From contig JAICIL010000295.1 in assembly GCA_025924435.1 (NCBI GenBank), positions 1 through 5,616 on the forward strand: a stretch of 5,616 nucleotides of DNA. Reading direction: 5' to 3'. This document shows positions 1-5,616 of this stretch, piece after piece. This DNA comes from Chloroflexia bacterium. GTDB lineage: Bacteria > Chloroflexota > Chloroflexia > Thermomicrobiales > JALYUS01. Each line of letters starts with the position of its first letter. Position 1 is the first letter of the stretch. The notes below the pieces were generated by a model. It saw nothing but the letters and a program-made list of their open reading frames with translations, did not search any database and was not told the DNA's origin. Made by a program: the position numbers and the translations under genes.

Positions 1-879
1 CAGCGTGTCGCGCGGCTGGAGCACGGCGAGCCAGCGTTCGGGAATTGCCCCGACGCCCTCGCGCGCGCCGGCAAGCGCGCCCGTCACCGCGCCGCTGGTG
101 TCGGCGTCGTCCCCGAAGTTCACCGCCGCGATGACCGCCTCCTCGAAGGTCGCGTGGTGCGTCAGCGACCAGAGCGCCGTCTGCATCGTATGGAGCGCGT
201 AGCCCGTGCTGCGGACTTCCGCGTCGCCGATGTAGGGGATGGCGCGCACCGCCTGCGCGACCGCCCGCTCCTCGATCACGGCGGCGACGCGCTCCAGGAA
301 GTCGGGGCGCTGGCCGTTCAGCAGCAGTTCGCGCAATGCGACGTTGACCGCGACCGCCGCCCACTGCGCCAGCGGGTCGGCGTGCGTGATCGCGGACGAG
401 AGCCGGGTATCGGCGATCAGGTGGTCGAGGTCGCGATGGCGAAAGAGGCCGACGGGCGCGCAACGCATCACGCCCGCGTTGCCGATCCCCTGCCCGCCCG
501 CCTCCCGATAGGTGCGCTCGCCCGCCTCCTGCCACGAGAAACCCCGGTCGAGGTACATCAAGGCGCGGCGCGTCGTCGTGCCGATGTCCTTCGGGTCCGA
601 GTGCAGCCAGGCCACGAAGCGGCGCGCGATGTCGTCGCCGTCCACCGCGCCCGTTGCGATGATGCTCTCCGCGATGCAGGTCGCCATCTGCGTGTCGTCC
701 GTCACCTCGCCGGGCGCGAGGCGCAGCCAGCCCCCGCCGATGATGTCGCGCAGTTGGCCGTATCGCGCCCGAATCTCATCGCGCGAGAGGAATTCCAGCG
801 TCGCGCCGAGCGCGTCCCCGCACGCGAGGCCGAGGATGCACCCCGCGAACTGCTCCTCCGAAACGGTCTGCTGGCTCAT
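1..879 (-). CDS. ADP-ribosylglycohydrolase family protein (C-terminus cut by window edge)
   Basis: The minus-strand frame from 879 down to 1 is open for 293 codons with no stop, so the protein is missing its C-terminal end, probably only a short piece because the last family motif is already present. It begins MSQQTVSEEQFAGCILGLAC. Family hallmarks are visible: a glycine-rich N-terminal GxxxGDALG segment (about residues 17-25), the metal-binding TDDT at 60-63, an NAGVMR segment at 134-139, SAITHADP at 162-169, and the C-terminal metal motif GDDADTSGAVTGALAGA at 256-272, with D258, D260 and T261 as likely ligands. Known members (DraG/ARH fold, all-alpha, two Mg or Mn ions) cleave ADP-ribose from proteins or small molecules in the cytoplasm. 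The actual substrate cannot be read from sequence. The start is supported by GGGAGG at 884-889, four bases upstream of the ATG. It is divergent from the kinase gene. The family call is very secure; the substrate is unknown. Confidence 0.95.
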   Translation of the reverse strand, partial: MSQQTVSEEQFAGCILGLACGDALGATLEFLSRDEIRARYGQLRDIIGGGWLRLAPGEVTDDTQMATCIAESIIATGAVDGDDIARRFVAWLHSDPKDIGTTTRRALMYLDRGFSWQEAGERTYREAGGQGIGNAGVMRCAPVGLFRHRDLDHLIADTRLSSAITHADPLAQWAAVAVNVALRELLLNGQRPDFLERVAAVIEERAVAQAVRAIPYIGDAEVRSTGYALHTMQTALWSLTHHATFEEAVIAAVNFGDDADTSGAVTGALAGAREGVGAIPERWLAVLQPRDTL

Positions 880-883
880 GGGG

Positions 884-889
884 CCTCCC
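884..889 (-). promoter_or_regulatory. Ribosome binding site of the ADP-ribosylglycohydrolase gene
   Basis: On the minus strand the sequence reads GGGAGG, then CCCC, then ATG at 879-877. It is a good Shine-Dalgarno match with a slightly short four-base spacer, and it fixes the start codon. Confidence 0.7.
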
Positions 890-907
890 GAAGACGAAGG
901 GAAAAGG

Positions 908-928
908 ACTGAGGACTGAGAACTGATG
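908..928 (+). repeat. Heptad tandem repeat, three ACTG-NNN units
   Basis: Three adjacent 7-bp units read ACTGAGG, ACTGAGA and ACTGATG. The first two differ at one base. The array lies 29 bp upstream of the ADP-ribosylglycohydrolase start, inside its likely 5' untranslated region. It has the same ACTG phase as the arrays at 3645-3669 (opposite strand) and 3789-3823. The seven-base period and non-coding position resemble the short tandemly repeated repetitive (STRR) heptamers described in cyanobacteria; a relation to those is not implied. Confidence 0.65.
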
Positions 929-982
929 GCGCACGGCTATGCATCCCTACCTGATCTCTCTGCCGCCCGCTGTCCGCTCACG

Positions 983-1011
983 TTGACACTGCCGAATGGC
1001 TACGGCATCAT
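983..1011 (+). promoter_or_regulatory. Candidate sigma-70-type promoter for the kinase gene
   Basis: A perfect TTGACA at 983-988 is followed, after exactly 17 bp, by CATCAT at 1006-1011, which matches four of six bases of TATAAT. This would give a 5' untranslated region of roughly 140 bases before the kinase ATG. A second -10-like hexamer, TAGTAT at 1034-1039 (four of six), lies nearer the gene but has only a poor -35 match. No convincing promoter was found on the minus strand for the divergent hydrolase gene. The call rests on hexamer matches alone. Confidence 0.4.
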
Positions 1012-1037
1012 GCACGTACCGGACTACGGCCTGTAGT
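990..1037. promoter_or_regulatory. Two small dyads with a shared CTACGGC direct repeat, possible operator
   Basis: TGCCG at 990-994 is repeated inverted as CGGCA at 1003-1007, so this dyad overlaps the spacer and -10 region of the candidate promoter. A second dyad, ACTAC-GGCCT-GTAGT, covers 1023-1037 and overlaps the alternative -10 hexamer. Both contain CTACGGC (1000-1006 and 1024-1030), 24 bp apart. Such spacing could suit a regulator bound to one DNA face, but the arms are only five bases and could arise by chance. Confidence 0.25.
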
Positions 1038-1161
1038 ATACGGTGTTTCCGCCCCGACGCGGGCCATGAACACGCCGCGAGTCGGTCCGTGAGGAATCGG
1101 GGCGCAAGCGGAGCGATACGCGCACAGACGCGCGAGTGGGAAGGACGAGAGGGGACGGAGC

Positions 1162-3636
1162 ATGGTGACACAGCCGCCGGGGACGCCGGACGACCGCGCC
1201 GACGGTGAGACGCAGGTGGCGGGCGACACGCCGACGGCGCCGGAGGCGCTGCTCGGCAATAAATATCGCGTCGAGCGGGTGATCGGCGAGGGCGCGTTCG
1301 GGCGGGTCTATCTCGCGACGGACACGCGCCTGCGCCGCCCCGTCGCCGTCAAGGAACTGCTTGCGACGCGCAACGCGACCGATCCGGCACTCTTCCAGCG
1401 CTACCTCGACCGCTTCGGGCGCGAGGCGCGGGCGGGCGGCGCGATCACGCATCCGAACGTCGTCACCGTCTACGAGTTGGAAATCGACCGCGACCAGAAC
1501 ACCTACCTGGTGATGGAGTATGTGGACGGCATGAATCTGGCCGCGCTGCTCAGCCAGGTCGGCGGCCTGCCGGTCGAGCGCGTCATCGCCATCGCCCTCG
1601 ATGTCGCGCGCGGCCTCGAAGTTGTCCATGAGGCGGATGTCGTCCATCGCGATCTCAAACCCGCGAATATCATGATCTCGCGGCGCGGCGGCGCGAAAGT
1701 GGGCGACTTCGGCATCGCGCAGGTCGGCACGGAGAGCCAGCGCACGCAGGTCGTGGTCGGCCATCCCGGCACGCCGCTCTACATGAGCCCGGAGCAGGCG
1801 GGCGGCTTCGGCTACATTGACGGCCGCTCCGACCTCTACAGCCTCGGCCTCGTCCTCTACGAGATGCTCACCGGCGAGCCGTACGCGCGCCGCCGCGTGC
1901 CGCTCGCCCAGGCGCGGCCCGAGACGCCGCCCGCGCTCGTCGCCATCGTCGAGAGACTGATCCAGAAAGACCCCGATCAGCGCTACCAGAGCGCGACGGA
2001 CCTGATTGCCGACCTCTCCAAACTCTCGCTCGCGCCCCAGCGCCCGGCGGGGACGGACGCCTACGCCCTGCCGGGCGCGGCGCCGGGAGTCTATCCGCCC
2101 GGCCCGCCCTCCCAACCGGGCGGCTATCCCGGCCCGGTCGGCGGCGTGCCGAGCGCGTACGGCGGGCCGGCGTCGCAGCCGCCGGTCGCCCCCGGCACCT
2201 ACGGCACGCCGCCCCCCCCCTACCCGGCCGGCCCGCAGGGGCAGACGGGCACGCCGTATCAGCAACCGACCGGGCAATTACCCCAATCGCCATACGGCAC
2301 GCAGCCGCATTCCTATAGCCAGCCGCCGCCAACCGCGCCGCGAAAGCGGGGCGGCATCCCGCCGCTGGCCATCGTCGGCATCGTCGCGGCGGTCCTCGTC
2401 CTCGTCATCGGCGGCATCGCGCTCGCGGCGACGCGCGGCGGCGGGACGACCGCGACCGCGACGGCGCCGGCCGGGACATCGGTTGCGAACGCGGGCGCGA
2501 CGGCGGTAAACGCGGTCGGCGGCACCCCCACCGCGAGCATCACGACGCCCGCCCCGACCGCCCCGCTCGCCGCACCATCCGCAACACCCGCCGGTAGCGG
2601 CGGCACGGCGACGCCCGCCGGGACGGCGGCACGCACGCCGAGCGCGAGCGCCCCGAGACCGACGACAGGCGGGACGACGCCGTTCCCGACCGCCTCGAAT
2701 CAGGTGAAACTAGCGGTGGGCAAGCCTTTCCCCACGGCGGCCGGGCCGAATGTCTACGTGGACGATCAGGATCGCTACACCCTGCAATACCCGAATGAGT
2801 GGACCCAATCGCCGGGCGACGCGGACACCGATGTGCAGTTCGACTTCCAAGGCTCGACGATCGGCGGCGTCACGACCTCCGATCTCAATGGCGACAAGAA
2901 GCCGACCGCGCAGGAACTCGCCGATCAGGTCTACACCACCTTCTCCAAGCAACTGACGAACTTCAAACTGACCGAGGCGACGCAGGTGAAGGTGGCGGGC
3001 CAGGATGGCGTGCGGATGCTCTACACCTTCACGGACAAGAACAATACTGTGACGCTCGGCGGCTATCTCGTCACCTTCTCGACGGACCAGACCGTCGTCC
3101 TCTTCAGTTGCTACGCCTCGCAAGACTCCTTCAACAGCCGCGTCCCGACCTTCGACAGCGTCGCCGCTTCATTCACGGGCGGCGTCGCGCTCGACAACAC
3201 GTACACGGACCCGCAGGGCCGCTTCACCTTCGACTACCCGAAGGCGTGGTCGGAGAAGAAGCCGAACTCGACCGCCGTCGCCGCCCTCGTCGCGCCCGCG
3301 GAGGGGACGCCGAGTTTCAACATCGTCACCGCCGCCACATCGAGCTCGCTCCAGCAATACTACGATGCGAATGTGAAGACGATCGCCGACCCCTCGTCCG
3401 GCTTCAAGTCGTACAAGAAGGTCAGCGAGAGCGACACGACGATCGCCGGTGAACCCGCGAAATTGCAGGTTTACACGGCGGATCTCAACAGCAACGGCAC
3501 GATCTTCGAGTTGCACCAGTGGTTCATCGTCGCCGACGGCAAGGGATACGTCCTCACCTATTCCGTCCTCGCGGACAAGGCGAAGGACTTCGCCGGCTAC
3601 GGCCCGATCATCGCGAACTCGTTCACACTCACGTAG
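1162..3636 (+). CDS. Membrane-anchored Ser/Thr protein kinase with two extracytoplasmic PsbP-like domains
   Basis: An 824-residue Hanks-type (PknB-like) kinase. Residues 35-290 form the kinase domain: glycine loop IGEGAFGRV (41-49), VAVK with catalytic K64, helix C E88, HRDLKPAN (162-169) with catalytic D164, DFG (182-184), GTPLYMSPE (203-211) and the conserved D224 of GRSDLYSLG. All catalytic residues are present, so it should be active. Residues 295-392 are a Pro/Gly/Tyr/Gln-rich linker containing a nine-C run in the DNA. Residues 400-423 are one hydrophobic membrane span preceded by RKR, which puts the kinase inside. Residues 427-512 are a Thr/Ala/Pro stalk. Residues 531-673 and 680-824 are two related outer domains. 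The role is likely signalling from an envelope or external cue; substrates are unknown. The ATG is supported by GAGGGG at 1149-1154, seven bases upstream; GTG at 1165 is a less likely alternative. The helix G region after LTGEP looks about ten residues shorter than in PknB. Confidence 0.93.
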   Translation: MVTQPPGTPDDRADGETQVAGDTPTAPEALLGNKYRVERVIGEGAFGRVYLATDTRLRRPVAVKELLATRNATDPALFQRYLDRFGREARAGGAITHPNVVTVYELEIDRDQNTYLVMEYVDGMNLAALLSQVGGLPVERVIAIALDVARGLEVVHEADVVHRDLKPANIMISRRGGAKVGDFGIAQVGTESQRTQVVVGHPGTPLYMSPEQAGGFGYIDGRSDLYSLGLVLYEMLTGEPYARRRVPLAQARPETPPALVAIVERLIQKDPDQRYQSATDLIADLSKLSLAPQRPAGTDAYALPGAAPGVYPPGPPSQPGGYPGPVGGVPSAYGGPASQPPVAPGTYGTPPPPYPAGPQGQTGTPYQQPTGQLPQSPYGTQPHSYSQPPPTAPRKRGGIPPLAIVGIVAAVLVLVIGGIALAATRGGGTTATATAPAGTSVANAGATAVNAVGGTPTASITTPAPTAPLAAPSATPAGSGGTATPAGTAARTPSASAPRPTTGGTTPFPTASNQVKLAVGKPFPTAAGPNVYVDDQDRYTLQYPNEWTQSPGDADTDVQFDFQGSTIGGVTTSDLNGDKKPTAQELADQVYTTFSKQLTNFKLTEATQVKVAGQDGVRMLYTFTDKNNTVTLGGYLVTFSTDQTVVLFSCYASQDSFNSRVPTFDSVAASFTGGVALDNTYTDPQGRFTFDYPKAWSEKKPNSTAVAALVAPAEGTPSFNIVTAATSSSLQQYYDANVKTIADPSSGFKSYKKVSESDTTIAGEPAKLQVYTADLNSNGTIFELHQWFIVADGKGYVLTYSVLADKAKDFAGYGPIIANSFTLT
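2212..2220 (+). repeat. Nine-C homopolymer inside the kinase linker
   Basis: A run of nine C encodes prolines near residues 351-353 of the Pro-rich linker, before the membrane span. Losing one C would move reading into a frame that ends at 2509, and gaining one C would hit TAG at 2316-2318. Either change would leave the kinase domain intact but remove the membrane anchor and the outer domains. The run is also a place where sequencing errors are likely. Confidence 0.85.
2752..3633 (+). repeat. Protein-level tandem duplication of the kinase's outer domain
   Basis: Residues 532-549 (YVDDQDRYTLQYPNEWTQ) and 681-698 (YTDPQGRFTFDYPKAWSE) align closely. Each copy later has an AG(Q/E)-containing strand (VAGQDGVRMLYTF at 611-623; IAGEPAKLQVYTA at 761-773) and ends with a similar tail (FDSVAASFT, IIANSFTLT). 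Each unit is about 145 residues. The Y-x-x-(Q/D)YPxxW opening is typical of PsbP-like or DUF1795-type domains; that family name is my recognition, not a computed hit. The copies are diverged, so this is an old duplication. Confidence 0.7.
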
Positions 3637-3644
3637 CGAGTAAT

Positions 3645-3669
3645 CGGTAGACGGTTGACAGTTGACAGA
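3645..3669 (-). repeat. Heptad tandem repeat downstream of the kinase, ACTG-NNN phase on the minus strand
   Basis: On the plus strand GTTGACA occurs twice in direct succession (3654-3660, 3661-3667), preceded by the related GTAGACG. Read on the minus strand the units are TCTGTCA, ACTGTCA, ACCGTCT and then ACCG, so an ACTG-like tetramer recurs every seven bases (plus-strand positions 3666, 3659, 3652, 3645). It starts nine bases after the kinase stop codon. The exact TTGACA hexamers within it match a -35 box, but I see no -10 at a suitable distance. Confidence 0.6.
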
Positions 3670-3690
3670 AAATCGGCCTTCTTGCGGTTT

Positions 3691-3748
3691 CTGCCATTGC
3701 ATCTTGCGGGGAGCAGCCCTCTCTGTGGCAGAATAGATGCGATGGCAG
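3691..3748. repeat. Long imperfect inverted repeat (14-bp stem, 30-base loop) between kinase and treS
   Basis: CTGCCATTGCATCT at 3691-3704 pairs with AGATGCGATGGCAG at 3735-3748 along 14 positions. The only exception is T3698 against G3741, which would be a G-U wobble in plus-strand RNA. The loop (3705-3734) can form a small inner GGG/CCC hairpin at 3708-3710 and 3717-3719. There is no T run after the stem, so it is not a standard intrinsic terminator. It could be a structured 3' or 5' untranslated element, a binding site, or a REP- or MITE-like palindrome copied elsewhere in the genome. The remaining bases of this 193-bp gap hold no recognisable gene or convincing promoter. Confidence 0.7.
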
Positions 3749-3788
3749 GTGCGCGGTAGATACGGCAGCAGCGATCAATGAACGGCCC

Positions 3789-3823
3789 ACTGACTACTGG
3801 CTACTGGCTACTGGCTACTGGAT
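3789..3823 (+). repeat. Heptad tandem repeat abutting the treS start, five ACTG-NNN units
   Basis: The units are ACTGACT, ACTGGCT three times, and ACTGGAT. Counted in another phase there are four perfect copies of CTACTGG at 3794-3821. The array ends six bases before the ATG at 3830, in the place where a ribosome binding site should be. The only weak Shine-Dalgarno-like bases (GGA at 3820-3822) come from the last unit. A change in copy number would alter the treS untranslated leader without touching the coding frame. Confidence 0.85.
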
Positions 3824-3829
3824 GTGCCC

Positions 3830-5464
3830 ATGGATGACACGCTCTGGTTCAAGGACGCGATCTTCTACGAGGTGCCCGTCCGCTCGTTTTACGATAGTTC
3901 GAACGACGGCAGCGGCGATTTCGCCGGGCTGACCGAGAAATTGCCGTATATCCGCAATCTCGGCGTGGATTGCATCTGGCTCCTGCCGTTTTACCCTTCG
4001 CCACTCCGGGACGACGGCTACGACATCGCCGATTTCTACGACATCCACCCCGATTACGGCACGCTGGACGACTTCAAAGCCTTCCTCGACCGCGCGCACG
4101 ACCTCGGCCTGCGCGTGATCGCCGACATGGTCCTCAATCACACCTCCGATCAGCACCAGTGGTTCCAGGAGGCGCGCCGCTCGCCCGATTCGCCGTACCG
4201 CGACTACTACGTCTGGAGCGACGACCCAACCCTCTACAAGGACGCGCGGATCATCTTCACGGACACCGAGATCTCCAACTGGACGTTCGATCCGGTCGCC
4301 GGGCAATACTACTGGCACCGCTTCTTCAGCAACCAGCCGGACCTGAACTACGAGAATCCCGCCGTCCAGCAGGCGATGCTCGACGTGATCGCCTACTGGC
4401 TCGGTTTCGGCCTCGACGGGTTCCGCTGCGACGCGGTGCCCTACCTCTACGAGCGCGACGGGACGAACTGCGAGAACCTGCCGGAGACGCACACCTACCT
4501 GAAGCAGGTGCGCCGCTACGTGGACGAGCACTTCCCCGGCAAAATCCTCCTCGCGGAAGCCAACCAGTGGCCCGCCGATGTGATCGCCTACTTCGGCAAC
4601 GGCGACGAGTTCCACATGGCCTTCCACTTCCCGATCATGCCGCGCATCTTCATGGCGATCCGCCGCGAGGAGCGGATGCCGATTGTCGAGATCATGCAGC
4701 AGACGCCGGACATCCCCGAACTCTGCCAGTGGGGGATGTTCCTGCGCAACCATGACGAACTGACGCTGGAGATGGTGACGGACGCGGAGCGGGACTACAT
4801 GTACTACGAGTACGCGAAGGACCCGCGGATGAAGATCAATATCGGCATCCGCCGCCGCCTCGCACCGCTCGCCGAGAATGGCCGCCGCCAGATCGAACTG
4901 CTCAACAGCATCCTCCTCTCGATGCCCGGCAGCCCGATCCTCTATTACGGCGACGAGATCGGCATGGGCGACAACTACTACCTCGGCGACCGCAACGGCG
5001 TCCGCACGCCGATGCAGTGGTCCAGCGACCGCAATGCGGGCTTCTCTCGTGCGGACCCGGCACGCCTCTACAGCCCGGTGATCATGGACCCTGTCTATGG
5101 TTACCAATCCATCAACGTGGAGGCGCAGGAGCGCACGCCAACCTCGCTGCTGAACTGGATCAAGCGGCTGATCCGCGTGCGGAAGAAGTATCCGGCGTTC
5201 GGGCGCGGCTCGCTCGAAGTCCTCGGCGGCGGCAACCCGAAAGTGCTGACCTACATCCGCCAGTACGAGGGGCAGACGCTGCTCGTCGTGCTCAATCTCT
5301 CCCGCTTCGTCCAGTGCGCCGAGGTGGATCTCGGCCGGTTCGTCGGCATGCAGCCGGTGGAGCTGATCGGCGAGACGCGCTTCCCCGCCATCAATGAGCG
5401 GCCGTATTTCTTCACCCTCGGCCCGCACTCCTTCTACTGGTTCCGGTTGGAGAGTAGCGGCTAG
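3830..5464 (+). CDS. treS: Trehalose synthase (maltose alpha-D-glucosyltransferase, GH13)
   Basis: A 544-residue cytoplasmic enzyme that interconverts maltose and trehalose by intramolecular rearrangement (EC 5.4.99.16). It opens with [17 protein letters not shown] (6-22), the TreS signature, followed by a (beta/alpha)8 barrel with GH13 region I ADMVLNH (98-104), region [22 protein letters not shown] with nucleophile D201 and R199, region [15 protein letters not shown] with acid/base E243, and region [17 protein letters not shown] with D309. [16 protein letters not shown] (367-382) and [15 protein letters not shown] (392-406) are also TreS-typical. A C-terminal beta domain occupies about 465-544. 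There is no fused maltokinase. The ATG at 3830 is chosen because it puts the signature close to the N-terminus; an in-frame GTG at 3824 would add two residues, and neither start has a good ribosome binding site. C200, beside the nucleophile, is leucine in many relatives. Confidence 0.95.
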   Translation: MDDTLWFKDAIFYEVPVRSFYDSSNDGSGDFAGLTEKLPYIRNLGVDCIWLLPFYPSPLRDDGYDIADFYDIHPDYGTLDDFKAFLDRAHDLGLRVIADMVLNHTSDQHQWFQEARRSPDSPYRDYYVWSDDPTLYKDARIIFTDTEISNWTFDPVAGQYYWHRFFSNQPDLNYENPAVQQAMLDVIAYWLGFGLDGFRCDAVPYLYERDGTNCENLPETHTYLKQVRRYVDEHFPGKILLAEANQWPADVIAYFGNGDEFHMAFHFPIMPRIFMAIRREERMPIVEIMQQTPDIPELCQWGMFLRNHDELTLEMVTDAERDYMYYEYAKDPRMKINIGIRRRLAPLAENGRRQIELLNSILLSMPGSPILYYGDEIGMGDNYYLGDRNGVRTPMQWSSDRNAGFSRADPARLYSPVIMDPVYGYQSINVEAQERTPTSLLNWIKRLIRVRKKYPAFGRGSLEVLGGGNPKVLTYIRQYEGQTLLVVLNLSRFVQCAEVDLGRFVGMQPVELIGETRFPAINERPYFFTLGPHSFYWFRLESSG

Positions 5465-5505
5465 CCGTTTCGGCGACGGCACATCCGCCCGCCTCCTCTC
5501 GCGAG

Positions 5506-5517
5506 CCCGCATGCGGG
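5506..5517. repeat. 12-bp perfect palindrome downstream of treS
   Basis: CCCGCATGCGGG is a perfect palindrome 42 bases after the treS stop. A smaller hairpin, GCCG-TTT-CGGC (5464-5474), overlaps the stop codon itself. Neither is followed by a T run. They may help end transcription or bind a protein, but neither is a proven terminator. Confidence 0.4.
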
Positions 5518-5538
5518 GCACGATAGTGTCCGCGGTGC

Positions 5539-5616
5539 GAGGATGTTCCCGTGGGGTTGGGGAAGGATGAAGGAGGGATCGATGCGCGCACGTCATCCGA
5601 CTCCCTCACCGTGAAC
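5539..5616 (+). other. Possible start region of a downstream gene, with competing start signals
   Basis: Two readings compete. First, GAGGA (5539-5543) lies seven bases before a GTG at 5551, whose frame stays open to the window end (22 codons, starting VGLGKDEGGIDARTSSDS); I do not recognise it. Second, a strong AAGGAGG (5570-5576) lies five bases before an ATG at 5582, but that frame stops after ten codons (MRARHPTPSP) at TGA 5612-5614. The TGA overlaps a GTG at 5611 that is in frame with the first reading, an overlap often seen in coupled genes. Too little sequence is present to decide. The preceding part of the gap, 5465-5538, holds only the palindrome. Confidence 0.25.

Noticed and set aside
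154..912. 252-codon plus-strand open frame at the left of the window
   Set aside because: It is the antisense shadow of the ADP-ribosylglycohydrolase, whose minus-strand translation contains the complete family motifs.
1024..2277. 417-codon minus-strand open frame opposite the kinase domain
   Set aside because: It lies antisense to the conserved kinase motifs, shows no family resemblance and spans the promoter region; it is a composition artefact.
3654..3690. Promoter based on the TTGACA hexamers at 3655-3660 and 3662-3667
   Set aside because: The hexamers come from the heptad repeat, and no acceptable -10 lies 16-18 bp downstream of either.
3645..3823. CRISPR array or attachment site
   Set aside because: Repeat units are only 7 bp with no spacers, and there is no integrase or cas gene nearby.
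5522..5527. GATAGT as a -10 box for a downstream gene
   Set aside because: It matches four of six bases, but the sequence 17 bp upstream (TCGCGA) is a poor -35.
5506..5530. Intrinsic terminator for treS
   Set aside because: The palindrome has almost no loop and is followed by GCACGATAG rather than a T tract.
3815..5596. 593-codon minus-strand open frame opposite treS
   Set aside because: It mirrors the treS reading frame in GC-rich DNA, has an Arg/Val/Glu/Asp-rich composition with no recognisable domain, and treS on the other strand has all its catalytic motifs.

Overview
This is a GC-rich bacterial window with three well-supported protein genes, separated by three short intergenic gaps that themselves have unusual structure. 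I see no rRNA, tRNA, CRISPR array or transposase. The mix suggests a Chloroflexota-type (Thermomicrobia-like) or other high-GC soil or thermophile lineage: a long Ser/Thr kinase with a Pro/Gly/Tyr-rich linker, one membrane segment and duplicated extracellular domains, next to an unfused trehalose synthase. This taxonomic guess is inference from protein style, base composition and intergenic heptad repeats, not from a marker gene.

Layout. Positions 1-879 (minus strand) encode an ADP-ribosylglycohydrolase whose C-terminal end runs off the left edge. Positions 880-1161 are a divergent control region. It holds an ACTG-phased heptad repeat, a candidate sigma-70-type promoter pointing at the kinase, and two small dyads. 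Positions 1162-3636 (plus) encode an 824-residue membrane-anchored Ser/Thr protein kinase. Positions 3637-3829 are a gap with a reverse-oriented heptad repeat, a large imperfect stem-loop (3691-3748) and a second forward heptad repeat that abuts the next start codon. Positions 3830-5464 (plus) encode trehalose synthase (TreS). Positions 5465-5616 hold a short palindrome and ambiguous start signals for a gene lying mostly beyond the right edge.

How the genes may relate. The hydrolase (removal of ADP-ribose) and the kinase (phosphorylation) both act in reversible modification and share a divergent promoter region. TreS interconverts maltose and trehalose and belongs to carbon storage or osmoprotectant metabolism. 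The kinase and treS point the same way but are 193 bp apart with a stem-loop between them, so a shared transcript is possible but not shown. The most unusual signal is that all three fully contained or bounded gaps left of treS carry 7-bp tandem repeats built on the same ACTG-NNN frame (908-928, 3645-3669 on the minus strand, 3789-3823); strictly this is two gaps with three arrays, and the gap after treS has only a doubtful relative.
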